The position numbers and the translations under genes were made by a program. A stretch of DNA of 64,000 nucleotides, taken from assembly GCA_038209965.1 (NCBI GenBank), contig JBBQXF010000001.1:1-64000 (forward strand). Direction: 5' to 3'. Under the pieces are notes generated by a model. The model saw only the letters and a list, made by a program, of their open reading frames with translations, had not been told where the DNA came from and did no database searches. This DNA is from JALONO01 sp038209965. Its GTDB lineage: Bacteria > Bacteroidota > Bacteroidia > Cytophagales > Thermoflexibacteraceae. This document shows positions 41,530 to 50,418 of the stretch, in pieces. Numbering within the stretch: position 1 is the stretch's first letter; the number at the start of each line of letters is the position of its first letter.

Positions 41530-42473
41530 ATGAAAAATATAACCAGAAAGTTTCTCTCTCTCTACTCTCTCTCTCTATTTTCCTGCTCCTGATGGGGGCG
41601 TGCACGCGGGGAATTAATGAGCCCGACACGACTGACATGGGTAATCGCCCAAATAATCAGTCAACCTTAAAGACCCGATCACAAGTTCGTGCCGACGGTT
41701 TAAAGGAACACCTGCGAGTCAACGGAATAGATTCCCTACTTATCAATAAGCAAGCAAGGCAGCAGATAAACGACTACTTAAACAATGTCGCGAGCGAATT
41801 AATAAAATTAATGGGCGAGCCAAGTTTTAACACCTTACTTTTAAAACTAGCAAATGAAAAATGGCAAGTAAAAGGCTACCCCAGCTTCTATTTAACAGAC
41901 TTATTGATTGCGTACCAACCCGAAAATGCACGCAATTTGCGTTTGGAGAGTAGCTTGACTGAACTGGCAAAAGGTTTTCGGTTAGCAATCAACGGTCAAG
42001 CGGTAGTATTTCATCCAGAGATTTCCACTCCAGGATTAAATTCCAAATTTTTCTCCCAATACCAAAAAGCAGAAGCAATCATTGTTTCTCATTATATGGA
42101 CAACATTGATAGAAAACTAGTTGCAATGGAATATTCTATCGATGACCAGGGCATACCTAGAAGCGAGGTCAAATTTGCTAGCAAAGATTTATTAACCAAT
42201 ACAGTACTCTTGGGAGGTGTATTAGAGGCCGAGAGCAAACTTTATGCTTTTAAGGCCGAGAACCTGCAACCAATCGTGATGTTTGGCGGCTCTTGCCGGT
42301 GCTCGGGGTACTTTGGGCTCATCTGTACCCATGGGAGCAATTGTACCGAGTGGGGCGGACAAAGCTGGTGTGGAGTATTGGTCGAAGTGATCAACGACCC
42401 AGCCGAGCCTGGGAAGTGCCCTATTGTATCCCTTATTGTTGCACTTACCAGTAATCATATTTATGTTGGATAA
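41530..42473 (+). CDS. Lipoprotein with CT/TC-tract leader, out of frame in this sequence (phase-variable candidate)
   Basis: From ATG 41530 the leader reads MKNITRKFLSLYSLSLFSCS and hits TGA at 41590. The body of the protein (lipobox LLLMGACTRG onward to 42473) is in another frame. Deleting a single CT/TC unit from the tracts at 41553-41576 gives MKNITRKFLSLLSLSIFLLL then MGACTRG, a perfect lipoprotein signal. The body is about 295 residues: SLLINKQARQQINDYLNNVA, YPSFYLTDLLIAYQPENARN, and a Cys-rich end (GGSCRCSGYFGLICTHGSNC, QSWCGVLVEV). An in-frame upstream ATG at 41460 exists but gives a long polar leader. No known family. The body has no other lesion, which argues that the gene is still used. 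Likely a surface lipoprotein switched on and off by slippage; inference. Confidence 0.65.
41553..41576 (+). repeat. Two adjacent TC/CT tracts in a lipoprotein leader
   Basis: (TC)5.5 at 41553-41563, one A, then (CT)6 at 41565-41576. Loss of one unit restores the reading frame of the lipoprotein. Confidence 0.9.
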
Positions 42474-42647
42474 TCAATTGGTTGAAAATTGTTTTTGGCA
42501 AATTGAACGTCGATAATTAAATCTGTTTTCTACCTATTCATCAAGTAATTGGAATATTCTTGATGAATCAGCAGAAATTACTCAGCCCCAAGGGTTGAAA
42601 GAACCTCTAAGTGGTAGATTGTCCGCAAGTAAAAACCACCGATCATA

Positions 42648-43757
42648 ATGATCCAGCGATGTGTGTGCCTGCTCTGGCTGGCCATTCCCCATTTTTTGCA
42701 AGCCCAAGTGTGGCGATCGGACTCGATCCCACTTGCTTTCCGGGCCGAACTGGCCGATGGTGCTGTGCTGGTGGCCAAGCACCGCGACCGGTTTTACCTC
42801 TGTGATTTAGTGGCCAACCGCGTGTGGGTGGCCAACCAACAGGGACGGGCCGTGGCACAGACCAGCCTCAACCACGCCAAGGCCCAAAACCGGCAGATGG
42901 TAAAGGCCATGGCCGTGGCCGATGGTGGGGTGTACCTCAACTATGGCTCGGGGAGTTTCTACCGCTTGGGGCCAAACCTGGACTCGCTGCCACCCGATCA
43001 TTTCCCGCTCCGCAGACAAACCCCCGGCTCTACCCACCACGTGATTGTCGAGTTTACCCCCTTTTTGGTGCTGGAAAAACCGGCGGGAAACACCTATCTA
43101 CTTCCGGTCCTTACTTTGCCGAGCGAAGTACCCGCTGGGCAACATCATTTTAAATATTGGCAGCCCAGCCACTACGCCCAGGGTGGCTACGCCCGGCTCT
43201 CCAAAAGTGAGCCCTTTAAACTCCTGTTCCCCCGCGACCCGGTCTTCCGGGAAAAAATGCCCCTCTACGACCCCGGCCAGTTTGCCGTTGGGGGACAAGC
43301 CGGACAAGTGCTGGTGGGGGACGCGGCCAGCCCCACCATCCGCATCTATGATCTGGCGGGCCGGGAGTTGGCCACCTTTGGGGAACGTGGCCGAGCACTC
43401 ACCGCCCGGGACACCATCCCTTGGGTGCCCTATCCCCCCCTCACGCTCGATACCCTGGCCGCTAACCGGTTGAACAAACAAATGCAGAAAATGGATGGGG
43501 CACAATATGGCCCACTTTTTTATGACCCAAGCCAGGATCTGCTGTACCGGTTCTATTTGGCCAGTCGCTTTGCCCACATTACGGGGCCGTATCATATGCA
43601 GGTGTACAAGGGCCAGCGGTTGATCGCCGACTTGGCCTTTCCAGCCGAACGCTACAGGGTGTTTGCCGCGTCCGAGGGGGCGCTGTGGGCCGTTCCCAAG
43701 GATCCCGACGATGCCGCACCGGCTTCCATCCACTGGTTTAGACTTGAAAAGCCATGA
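42648..43757 (+). CDS. Secreted protein of unknown function, propeller-like
   Basis: 369 residues from MIQRCVCLLWLAIPHFLQAQ (signal peptide). Repeating strand patterns DRFYLCDLVANRVWVANQQG, AVADGGVYLNYGSGSFYRLG, IRIYDLAGRELATFGERGRA, LLYRFYLASRFAHITGPYHM and RVFAASEGALWAVPKDPD suggest a beta-propeller, as in secreted six-bladed-propeller proteins of Bacteroidota. Its stop overlaps the start of the next gene (ATGA), so it is translated together with the thioredoxin-like protein. The decayed gene at 5113-6651, with a CVAC motif and similar strands, may be a relative. Substrate or partner unknown. Confidence 0.65.
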   Translation: MIQRCVCLLWLAIPHFLQAQVWRSDSIPLAFRAELADGAVLVAKHRDRFYLCDLVANRVWVANQQGRAVAQTSLNHAKAQNRQMVKAMAVADGGVYLNYGSGSFYRLGPNLDSLPPDHFPLRRQTPGSTHHVIVEFTPFLVLEKPAGNTYLLPVLTLPSEVPAGQHHFKYWQPSHYAQGGYARLSKSEPFKLLFPRDPVFREKMPLYDPGQFAVGGQAGQVLVGDAASPTIRIYDLAGRELATFGERGRALTARDTIPWVPYPPLTLDTLAANRLNKQMQKMDGAQYGPLFYDPSQDLLYRFYLASRFAHITGPYHMQVYKGQRLIADLAFPAERYRVFAASEGALWAVPKDPDDAAPASIHWFRLEKP

Positions 43758-44191
43758 AAAAATGGGGCACCATCATCGTACTGGGCTGGTGGCTCGCCGC
43801 CGCCGCTGGTGCGCAAAACCGGATCGCCTTCGTTGCCTACGACCAGCCCGACAGCCTGGCAGCGCTGGCCCAGCGGGACCAAAAGCCCCTGTTTCTCTAC
43901 GCGAGCATCAAGGGCTGCGTGCCGTGCCGGTTTCTGGAATATCAGGTGTTTAGCGATAGCACTTTGGCGACTTACCTGAAAGATCACGCCGTGGCGGCCA
44001 AGCTCGACGTAACCGACCGGGCCGGCCAGGCCACCTTCAAGCAGCGGTTGCAAACCGCGCAGCAATTGGGCATTGTGGCCTATCCAGTATTGATCTTTTA
44101 TGATCACCAGGGCCGCGAATACCACCGATCGGGCGGGCGGATAACCGCTGAGGAGATTTTACGGTGGGTGGCATTGGGTGGCCCCAAATGA
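43754..44191 (+). CDS. Periplasmic thioredoxin-like protein
   Basis: 145 residues with signal peptide MKKWGTIIVLGWWLAAAAGA. Thioredoxin fold with active site CVPC in YASIKGCVPCRFLEYQVFSD, VAAKLDVTDRAGQATFKQRL and the cis-Pro region LGIVAYPVLIFYDHQGREYH. It resembles the thioredoxin_7/DUF255-like group that acts as a disulfide reductase in the periplasm. Overlaps the propeller-like gene by four bases, so the pair probably works together. Followed about 200 bases later by a strong terminator. Confidence 0.85.
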   Translation: MKKWGTIIVLGWWLAAAAGAQNRIAFVAYDQPDSLAALAQRDQKPLFLYASIKGCVPCRFLEYQVFSDSTLATYLKDHAVAAKLDVTDRAGQATFKQRLQTAQQLGIVAYPVLIFYDHQGREYHRSGGRITAEEILRWVALGGPK

Positions 44192-44395
44192 TCGTTGTTT
44201 GGTGGGTGGCCCGTGGCTTGGCTACCTCATTTCCCGCGCGTGGGAACGACTCAAAGCGAACCAACTCGTGCGCCAGTGCGACGAGTTAGTAGCAGCCACC
44301 GCGTGACATTTCAAGCGGGTGATTGCCTAACCCATCGCCTGCCCGTCCCCGACCTGAGCATCGGCTGGAGCTTCTGAGCCGGGCCATTCCCACAA

Positions 44396-44433
44396 AAAGG
44401 ACCTCCCCGCCGAATTGGGCGGGGAGGTCCTTT
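44396..44433. terminator. Strong hairpin terminator
   Basis: AAAGGACCTCCCCGCC / GGGCGGGGAGGTCCTTT around a short loop; lies between the thioredoxin gene (plus) and hsp20 (minus), so it serves both strands. Confidence 0.85.
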
Positions 44434-44478
44434 GCTTTAACTAATCCACCAACGGATCGACCTTCCCGGAAAATTGAC

Positions 44479-44925
44479 CTAGGCAATCGTGATTTGTTTG
44501 GCTGGTTTGGGCTGGGCTTCGGCTTTCTTGGGCAAAGTGACCGTCAAAATGCCATCTTGGTACGCCGCGCCAATGTTGTCCCCATCCACTGATTTGGGCA
44601 GGGTAAAGTAGCGCTGGAAAACGGCCTGCCCAAATTCGCGGCGGTGGTATTTGCCGGGGGCATCAGCCTGTTCTTTTTCGGTCTGTTCCACCGATACTTT
44701 GAGCACGCTGCCCTCCAGTTCCACTTTGAAATCTTCTTTGCGCAAGCCCGGTACGGCGATCTCGACCACGAAGGTGTCAGACTTTTCCTGCACATTCACA
44801 GCCGGCTGTTTGCCAACATTGCTGGCGACCCAGTCGAACCATTGGCTGCCGATAAAATTGTCGGCCAAACGGGGGGCAACGGGTGAAAAATTTGGTCGGA
44901 GAGATTTATAAACGACGAACGACAT
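44479..44925 (-). CDS. Hsp20/alpha-crystallin small heat-shock protein
   Basis: 148 residues. Alpha-crystallin domain from PAVNVQEKSDTFVVEIAVPG LRKEDFKVELEG through YHRREFGQAVFQRYFTLPKS to YQDGILTVTLPKKAEA, with the A-x-x-x-n-GxLxxxLPK motif. This is the classical Hsp20 (IbpA-like) type: DFKVELEGSVLKVSVEQTEK is a complete strand pair, whereas the copy at 31168 is more diverged. Cytoplasmic ATP-independent chaperone. Monocistronic; its promoter region (44926-45000) is AT-rich, without an element I could assign. Confidence 0.95.
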   Translation of the reverse strand: MSFVVYKSLRPNFSPVAPRLADNFIGSQWFDWVASNVGKQPAVNVQEKSDTFVVEIAVPGLRKEDFKVELEGSVLKVSVEQTEKEQADAPGKYHRREFGQAVFQRYFTLPKSVDGDNIGAAYQDGILTVTLPKKAEAQPKPAKQITIA

Positions 44926-45086
44926 ATAATTGGATAGTTTAAAAGGAAGATTTTTGAATACGGAATCTCATTTTTCAAACACTGTTCCAATCGCAAAAAA
45001 CCACCTTTATTCAACTAAATAATGACATAGTGTCAGTTTTAGGTCAAAAAAGTGAATTTTTAATGACAAAACGGCAGTTAAACGGT

Positions 45087-45689
45087 TTAGAAATGACCGA
45101 TTTGCTCCAGTTGCGAAACAGCCAGGGCCACCAGCCAGTGGGCCATGCCCAGCACCAGCTTTTTGAGGGTGCGGAGGGCCTCGTGGCTCAAGTTATAGAG
45201 CGATTGGGGGTTGAGGCCCATCGTTTCGGCAATTTCGGCATTGGACAGCCCGTGGTAAAACCGGAGGAAAATGGCTTCCCGCTGGCGTTTGGTCAATTGG
45301 TTGATTGCCTCGGCCAACCGGGCTTGGCGGGCCCGCTGGGCCTCGTCAGCAATCAAAAAATCCTCGGCTGAGAAGGTAATATCAGTTTCGGGATCCATTT
45401 CCCGGGCGAACAGGTGGCGCTTTCGTTCGCGCTGCAAGGCCCGGAGCAAGTGGCGGCGCAGGGATTTGAGCAAATACGCCTTGACCTGCTGCACCTCGGG
45501 GAGGACGGCCCGTTTCTGCCACAAATGGGCAAATATTTCTTGGATGCTGTCCTTGACCAAGTCCTGATCGCCCGCAATCCTCACCCCATACTGGTACAAG
45601 TCCGCATAAAAGGCCTGCAGCAGCCGGGCAGCGGCTTGGGCATCGCCTTGTTTTAGACTCAACCACATTTCGGGGGCGGCTTGGTTCAT
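45087..45689 (-). CDS. ECF-type RNA polymerase sigma factor
   Basis: 200 residues. Region 2: AAARLLQAFYADLYQYGVRI, DLVKDSIQEIFAHLWQKRAV and VKAYLLKSLRRHLLRAL. Region 4: LTKRQREAIFLRFYHGLSNA and EIAETMGLNPQSLYNLSHEA, the DNA-binding HTH that reads the -35 element. The layout is that of the Bacteroidota ECF group often linked to FecR-like anti-sigma factors and SusC transporters, but no fecR gene lies beside it. The susCD operon 5 kb away could be a target, but nothing in the sequence proves it. A YNLSHEALRTLKKLV tail is typical of the group. Confidence 0.92.
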   Translation of the reverse strand: MNQAAPEMWLSLKQGDAQAAARLLQAFYADLYQYGVRIAGDQDLVKDSIQEIFAHLWQKRAVLPEVQQVKAYLLKSLRRHLLRALQRERKRHLFAREMDPETDITFSAEDFLIADEAQRARQARLAEAINQLTKRQREAIFLRFYHGLSNAEIAETMGLNPQSLYNLSHEALRTLKKLVLGMAHWLVALAVSQLEQIGHF

Positions 45690-46358
45690 CCAGTGGTTGG
45701 AGGGTTGACGGGCTAAAGAGGTGTAAGGGTGCTTTCCGGTAAAATTTAATTTATGTATTTTTCAGCCTGTTTTATGGGCTACTTGGCAATAAAAGATGTT
45801 AAAAATTTAAAATATGCCATAAAATAGCCCCTATTTCAAGGAAAACGTTAAAATACAAATTGTTAACCATTACCTTTGTTCTTTCATTTTCATATTTACT
45901 AGGGAAAAGTTGTGGTCATTGGCCGCACCCTTTTCAAAAAGTCGGCTAAAAAGTCCAGCACGGGCTCGAAGCCGATTTTTTTATTTTACCGGTTGTGCGC
46001 TGTCGTAGGGTTTGCAACCCTGAAAGTTAGCGTAAAACCAACAAGAAAATAATGGCCGGGGAGATGTGTGAACCTACGGTGATTAAAATGACGGTCTATG
46101 CCCCGATTTTAGGTAGCCATCGATAACCAATGGGTAGACTTGCCGAACCAAGTGACAAGTTTTACCGATCGGTGGTCAAACCTGCCACGCTGGCCCTTAC
46201 TCATTTCAAACACCAAACTTGGTTTTTGAACCGGGGGTTGCCGTTGGGCAATTTTTTTGCCGGGAGACGTCGCCCGGTTTGCAGTCCACCGCTTTTCGCT
46301 TTTTCATCCCGATCCATTACCTTTAAAGGCAATAAGCCATTTGGACGACCCGTCGACA
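45690..46358. other. Long intergenic region with a possible small RNA
   Basis: About 670 bases. Contains a promoter-like TACCTTTG (45871-45878), a terminator-like hairpin about 100 bases later, and a short hairpin AGGGTTTGCAACCCT (46007-46021). No protein-coding frame with a recognisable product. Confidence 0.45.
45885..45982 (+). ncRNA. Candidate small RNA (about 100 nt)
   Basis: A perfect -7 motif TACCTTTG at 45871-45878 is followed after about 95 bases by a terminator: AAAAAGTCGGCT (45936-45947) pairs with AGCCGATTTTT (45970-45980; one G-U pair), then T-rich sequence. No start codon with a plausible frame lies between. The -33 element is weak. The hairpin is also T-rich on the minus strand, so it could be only a terminator. 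Confidence 0.3.
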
Positions 46359-47855
46359 ATGAAAACGCCCGAAAAGGAAATTTCCGAGTATTTTTACAAT
46401 ATGAACCGCCGCCATTTTTTGTCCAAGGCCAGCTTGGGGCTGGGCGCGGCGGCTTTGGCCCACTTGTGCAACCCGATGGATCTAGTGGGGCAAGCGGTCA
46501 AAAAACTGGCCGGCAGCAACGACTCCGATCCGCTGGGCAAGCCGCTCGGGCTGCCACATTTTGCGCCCAAGGCCAAGCGGGTGATCTACCTGCACCAGAG
46601 CGGCGCACCGTCGCAGATCGAGCTGTTCGATTATAAACCCAAACTGATCGAGATGCACGGCCAGCCATTGCCCGAATCAGTGCGGAACGGGCAACGGCTC
46701 ACCGGCATGACCTCCTACCAAAAGTCGTTCCCGCTGGTGGGCTCGCCCTATAAATTTGCCCAACACGGCAAGAGTGGGCAGTGGATGAGCGAGATCCTGC
46801 CCCATTTGAGCACCTTGGCCGACGATCTGTGCATCATCAAAACCATGCACACCGAGGCAATCAACCACGATCCGGCCATCACTTTTTTCCAGACCGGGAG
46901 CCAACAACCCGGCCGGCCGAGCATTGGGGCCTGGCTGAGCTACGGCCTGGGCAGCGACAATGAGAACTTGCCCGCTTTTGTGGTGATGCTGTCCAAGGGA
47001 ACGGGCAATACCGGTGACCAACCGCTCTACTCCCGCCTGTGGGGCAACGGTTTCCTCCACTCGCTGCACCAAGGCGTGCAGTTTAGGTCAGGTGCGGAGC
47101 CGGTGCTCTACCTCAACAACCCCAACGGCTTGAACGCTGCCAGCCGCCGCAATATGTTGGATCAATTGGCCAAACTCAACCAGATGCAACTCGAGGAACT
47201 GCAAGATCCCGAAATCGCCACCCGCATTGCCCAGTACGAAATGGCCTACCGGATGCAAACTTCCGTGCCCGAAATCATGGATACCTCGGGCGAACCCGAC
47301 TCGATCTATGACCTGTACGGCCCAGACTCGCGCCGGGCGGGCACTTATGCCGCCAACTGCCTGCTGGCCCGCCGATTGGCCGAGAAGGACGTGCGCTGCA
47401 TCCAACTGTTCCACACCGGTTGGGATGGCCACGGCGACTGCGGCAACCAAGTGAAACGCCAGGCCCACGACATAGACCAACCAACGGCCGCCTTGATCAA
47501 AGACCTCAAAATGCGGGGCTTATTGGATGACACCTTGGTGATCTGGGGGGGTGAATTTGGGCGCACCAACTACTGCCAGGGCAAACTGACCAAAGATTAT
47601 TATGGGCGCGACCACCACCCGCGCTGCTTTTCCATTTTCATGGCCGGGGGCGGGGTGCGCGGCGGTTATTCGCACGGAGAAACCGATGAATTTAGCTATA
47701 ACATTGCCCAAGATGGTGTCCATGTCCACGATTTTCAGGCCACTATGATGCACCTGCTCGGCATTGACCACGAAAAACTGACCTTTAAGCACCAAGGCCG
47801 CCGCTATCGCCTGACCGATGTCCACGGCAAGCTGGTGAAAGAAGTGTTGGCCTAA
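46359..47855 (+). CDS. DUF1501 family (sulfatase/alkaline-phosphatase-like) exported protein
   Basis: 498 residues from ATG 46359, or 484 from MNRRHFLSKASLGLGAAALA, whose RRHFL is a twin-arginine export signal. DUF1501 landmarks: RVIYLHQSGAPSQIELFDYK, SFPLVGSPYKFAQHGKSGQW, SEILPHLSTLADDLCIIKTM, FVVMLSKGTGNTGDQPLYSR, FHTGWDGHGD, DTLVIWGGEFGRTNYCQGKL and DYYGRDHHPRCFSIFMAGGG. The metal-site His/Asp residues of the alkaline-phosphatase-like fold (GWDGHGD, GRDHHP) are present. In Planctomycetes and Bacteroidota such genes usually pair with a DUF1553/DUF1549 cytochrome-like gene; that partner is absent here, and a repeat-rich lipoprotein gene follows 26 bases downstream instead. Role unknown. Confidence 0.88.
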   Translation: MKTPEKEISEYFYNMNRRHFLSKASLGLGAAALAHLCNPMDLVGQAVKKLAGSNDSDPLGKPLGLPHFAPKAKRVIYLHQSGAPSQIELFDYKPKLIEMHGQPLPESVRNGQRLTGMTSYQKSFPLVGSPYKFAQHGKSGQWMSEILPHLSTLADDLCIIKTMHTEAINHDPAITFFQTGSQQPGRPSIGAWLSYGLGSDNENLPAFVVMLSKGTGNTGDQPLYSRLWGNGFLHSLHQGVQFRSGAEPVLYLNNPNGLNAASRRNMLDQLAKLNQMQLEELQDPEIATRIAQYEMAYRMQTSVPEIMDTSGEPDSIYDLYGPDSRRAGTYAANCLLARRLAEKDVRCIQLFHTGWDGHGDCGNQVKRQAHDIDQPTAALIKDLKMRGLLDDTLVIWGGEFGRTNYCQGKLTKDYYGRDHHPRCFSIFMAGGGVRGGYSHGETDEFSYNIAQDGVHVHDFQATMMHLLGIDHEKLTFKHQGRRYRLTDVHGKLVKEVLA

Positions 47856-47881
47856 TTCTCAAACATTGATTGGTATCGATA

Positions 47882-49666
47882 ATGCAACCCATCACCAAAT
47901 ATCGTTGCCCAGCCTCCTGCTATTGGTTCGCGCTGTTGCTTTTGGGAGCCTGCAACACTCCCTTAGAACCAGAAAAGGACGCGCCCAAAGTGGAGGAGAG
48001 CAGTTTTGTGACCGATGCGGCCCAAACCTACCAAGTGGAGGTAATAGAAGATGCGGACGAGCTGAACACCATGCGCGCCGACATTCAAAACAGCACCCAG
48101 CGAAACCCGGGGCCGCAGGAATCGGAGGACGATCCGGCTGAGCCAACCAACTTGGCCGAAGCTTATATCCAAGGCGATCGGAAGGTACTGTCCGAACTAA
48201 TCGATGAGTTGAAGGAGGGCAGCACATCGAAACAGCAAGCCTTGTTGCTTTCCTTTAGCAATTGGTACCCCGCCGACGAGCAGTTGCCCACGGTGGATCC
48301 TAGGCTGGAAAGCGCCATAATGGCCAACCTCCAATCCACCGATACTGTGGTGGAGGTCAATGCCATGGCCGCACTGGGGGCGATCCAGCCCAACGGTTAC
48401 CTTGTGGCCTTGGAGGATCGGCTGCTATCGGGCCAGTCGCTCAACCCCGAAATGCTGGTTTATTGGCTCGGGACCCGTGGAAACCTCGATCGCACCTTTG
48501 CGCTCATCCAGACGATGTTGCTGGCCGATCGGTTCAACCCCCTCCACAACTACAACTTGGTGGCGGGCCTCGCTGGTTTTGCCGAAAATGGGGACAGCTT
48601 GGCCCGCGGCCGGGTAGCGGATCTGGCCGTGGAGTACCTGAAAAAAAAATGGTTGGACGACTCTTTTTTGTCCAATGAAGGCCATGCCAATGGGATGATA
48701 CAGCTAGTGGCCAACTTTGGGGGAGTTCGCCACTTGGCTTTTCTCAAGGTATTGTTGCCCAAAAGCCAGTACAACATGCGGGTGGCCCGGGCATTGGTGC
48801 GGCTCGAAGGAGCCAAACACAAAAGTCTTATTCTGAGTTATTTGCGCAACCGCCAGCACTTTTCCAATGCGCTCGATCTGCTCACCAGTGCCAGTCATTT
48901 GGGCTGGGACAACCGATTGGGCAACTATATTCTCTCCCAGTTTGAGCAACATGGGAACCATGACGATTTCAAGGTGGATCAGGTGGCCAGTGCGCTATGG
49001 GCATTGGATCAAAAGACCACCTTAAATCGAGCTGACCTCGTTCTCAAGGATAAGAAATTGGCCAACCGGCTCCAAGGCTACGTGAAGCTCAACAGTGCCA
49101 CCCTGCGCGAAATGGCCCAAAGCCTGAGCGATCTGGGGCTGTTGGCCCGGCCGGTTGCCCCGGCGGCACTGGAGCGGATCCGGGCCGACCATGCCGACAA
49201 CGGGAGTCCCGCCCTCTATGCCCTGTTGGCCCAAACCCCCATTTTTTGCGCCGCGACCTCTGATGACGAGGACGAAGCCATGACTGAGCCGGGGAATGAA
49301 ATGGCCCAGGTTACCCGCCAATATTTGCCCGGATTGGTGGTGGGAACCTCGCAAACAGAAGTTCAGGCCAGTGAAGGTGCCGAAGACGGCAGTTATCACT
49401 ATACCCTTCAGGCCGTTTTCCAACAAAGGGGGTATCGGATGCAACTGGGGGTCGATGCCCCCCAAGCAAAACAAGTGGCTGCCCTGCTCAATTTTGTGCT
49501 GGCCGATTTGGGGCGATCCGAACGCTGGTTGCCCGTGGGCACGGGCAACTATCCGAGCGGTTACCTGTTGGGCGACGCGGCCCGGATCGAGGTGTTCAAG
49601 GAAAAATTTGGCCTAGGTGGGGGTCAAAATCCCCAAACGTCAATTTACATTGCTGAAATCAAATAA
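47882..49666 (+). CDS. Large lipoprotein with HEAT-like helical repeats, unknown function
   Basis: 594 residues from ATG 47882. Signal CPASCYWFALLLLGAC gives a lipoprotein (lipobox LLGAC). An acidic, disordered stretch follows (VEESSFVTDAA, PGPQESEDDPAEPTNLAEAY), then paired helices: VEVNAMAALGAIQPNGYLVA, GVRHLAFLKVLLPKSQYNMR, HKSLILSYLRNRQHFSNALD, VDQVASALWALDQKTTLNRA, typical of HEAT/ARM-type scaffolds. The last 150 residues contain TEVQASEGAEDGSYHYTLQA, a beta-rich part. No family recognised. It follows the DUF1501 gene by 26 bases, so the two probably form an operon and may act together at the membrane. Confidence 0.7.
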   Translation: MQPITKYRCPASCYWFALLLLGACNTPLEPEKDAPKVEESSFVTDAAQTYQVEVIEDADELNTMRADIQNSTQRNPGPQESEDDPAEPTNLAEAYIQGDRKVLSELIDELKEGSTSKQQALLLSFSNWYPADEQLPTVDPRLESAIMANLQSTDTVVEVNAMAALGAIQPNGYLVALEDRLLSGQSLNPEMLVYWLGTRGNLDRTFALIQTMLLADRFNPLHNYNLVAGLAGFAENGDSLARGRVADLAVEYLKKKWLDDSFLSNEGHANGMIQLVANFGGVRHLAFLKVLLPKSQYNMRVARALVRLEGAKHKSLILSYLRNRQHFSNALDLLTSASHLGWDNRLGNYILSQFEQHGNHDDFKVDQVASALWALDQKTTLNRADLVLKDKKLANRLQGYVKLNSATLREMAQSLSDLGLLARPVAPAALERIRADHADNGSPALYALLAQTPIFCAATSDDEDEAMTEPGNEMAQVTRQYLPGLVVGTSQTEVQASEGAEDGSYHYTLQAVFQQRGYRMQLGVDAPQAKQVAALLNFVLADLGRSERWLPVGTGNYPSGYLLGDAARIEVFKEKFGLGGGQNPQTSIYIAEIK

Positions 49667-49721
49667 CTTTGGGTATAGCTCAGATTATGCCGCTTTTTTA
49701 TCCCAACTTTTTGTCTACAAA

Positions 49722-50246
49722 ATGATCGCCAGCAAACCTTTGACCATCCACTACGCGCCGTTTTATGCCGGGTATGTGGGTCAAATACCCGATGGGGCCG
49801 ACCTTCTGGCCCTGCTACGTTCGCAACAGGTGACCGTCGCCGAGCTACTGGCCGGCATTACCGAAGAGACCGCCAGCAGTGCCTATGCCCCGGGCAAATG
49901 GACCATCAAACAGGTAGTGGGCCACATGGCTGACACCGAACGCATATTTGCCTACCGCGCCCTGCGCCTGTACCGGGGCGATGCCAGCCCGCTGCCAGGT
50001 TTCGACCAAGATTTGTACGCGGACAATGGCCATTTTGATCAGCGCAGTTTGGTCTCGTTGGCCCAAGAATTTTTTGCCGTCCGAACGGCCACCCTTTTAT
50101 TGCTGGAAACCTTTGGCCAAACTGCCCAGCTCGACTTTGTGGGCCAAGCCTCCGGTGGGCCGATCACCGCGCGGGCACTGGCCTACCTCATTGCTGGGCA
50201 CGAGCGCCACCACTTGAACATCCTGTACGAGCGCTACGCGGTGTGA
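49722..50246 (+). CDS. DinB-like metal-dependent protein
   Basis: 174 residues from ATG 49722. Four-helix DinB fold: TVAELLAGITEETASSAYAP, GKWTIKQVVGHMADTERIFA (first His ligand), LVSLAQEFFAVRTATLLLLE and LAYLIAGHERHHLNILYERY (second and third His ligands). The three His residues fit the nickel/zinc site of the DinB/YfiT superfamily, which includes thiol S-transferases for bacillithiol and other low-molecular-weight thiols. Lies just outside the sulfur island on the GC-rich side, so a thiol link is tempting but unproven. Monocistronic. Confidence 0.88.
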   Translation: MIASKPLTIHYAPFYAGYVGQIPDGADLLALLRSQQVTVAELLAGITEETASSAYAPGKWTIKQVVGHMADTERIFAYRALRLYRGDASPLPGFDQDLYADNGHFDQRSLVSLAQEFFAVRTATLLLLETFGQTAQLDFVGQASGGPITARALAYLIAGHERHHLNILYERYAV

Positions 50247-50356
50247 AGTTTTGGCCACGCCAAGCCCTAACTGACTGTTAATGAGCTAGTAATTGCTCAC
50301 TCAATAGGCCGCCAAAACCCATCTAACCTCCTCGTTGCAAAAAAAAATCTATAAAA

Positions 50357-50389
50357 TTAGGAATATACATAGATATATAACTATCTTTG
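50357..50389 (+). promoter_or_regulatory. arsR promoter with ATAG-N8-CTAT operator
   Basis: TATCTTTG at 50382-50389 is a perfect -7 element, with TTAG 21 bases upstream. An inverted repeat ATAG-N8-CTAT (50369-50384) covers the spacer and the -7 element, an ideal place for a repressor. A near copy is at 55416-55447. Confidence 0.65.
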
Positions 50390-50418
50390 CATCATAGAAA
50401 ATTCAACCGGAGACACAA

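Noticed and set aside
44192..44390. Short protein-like piece (ISRAWERLKANQLVRQCDEL) and a barrel-like end IGWSF
   Set aside because: Too short, no start, and the frames disagree; may be random.
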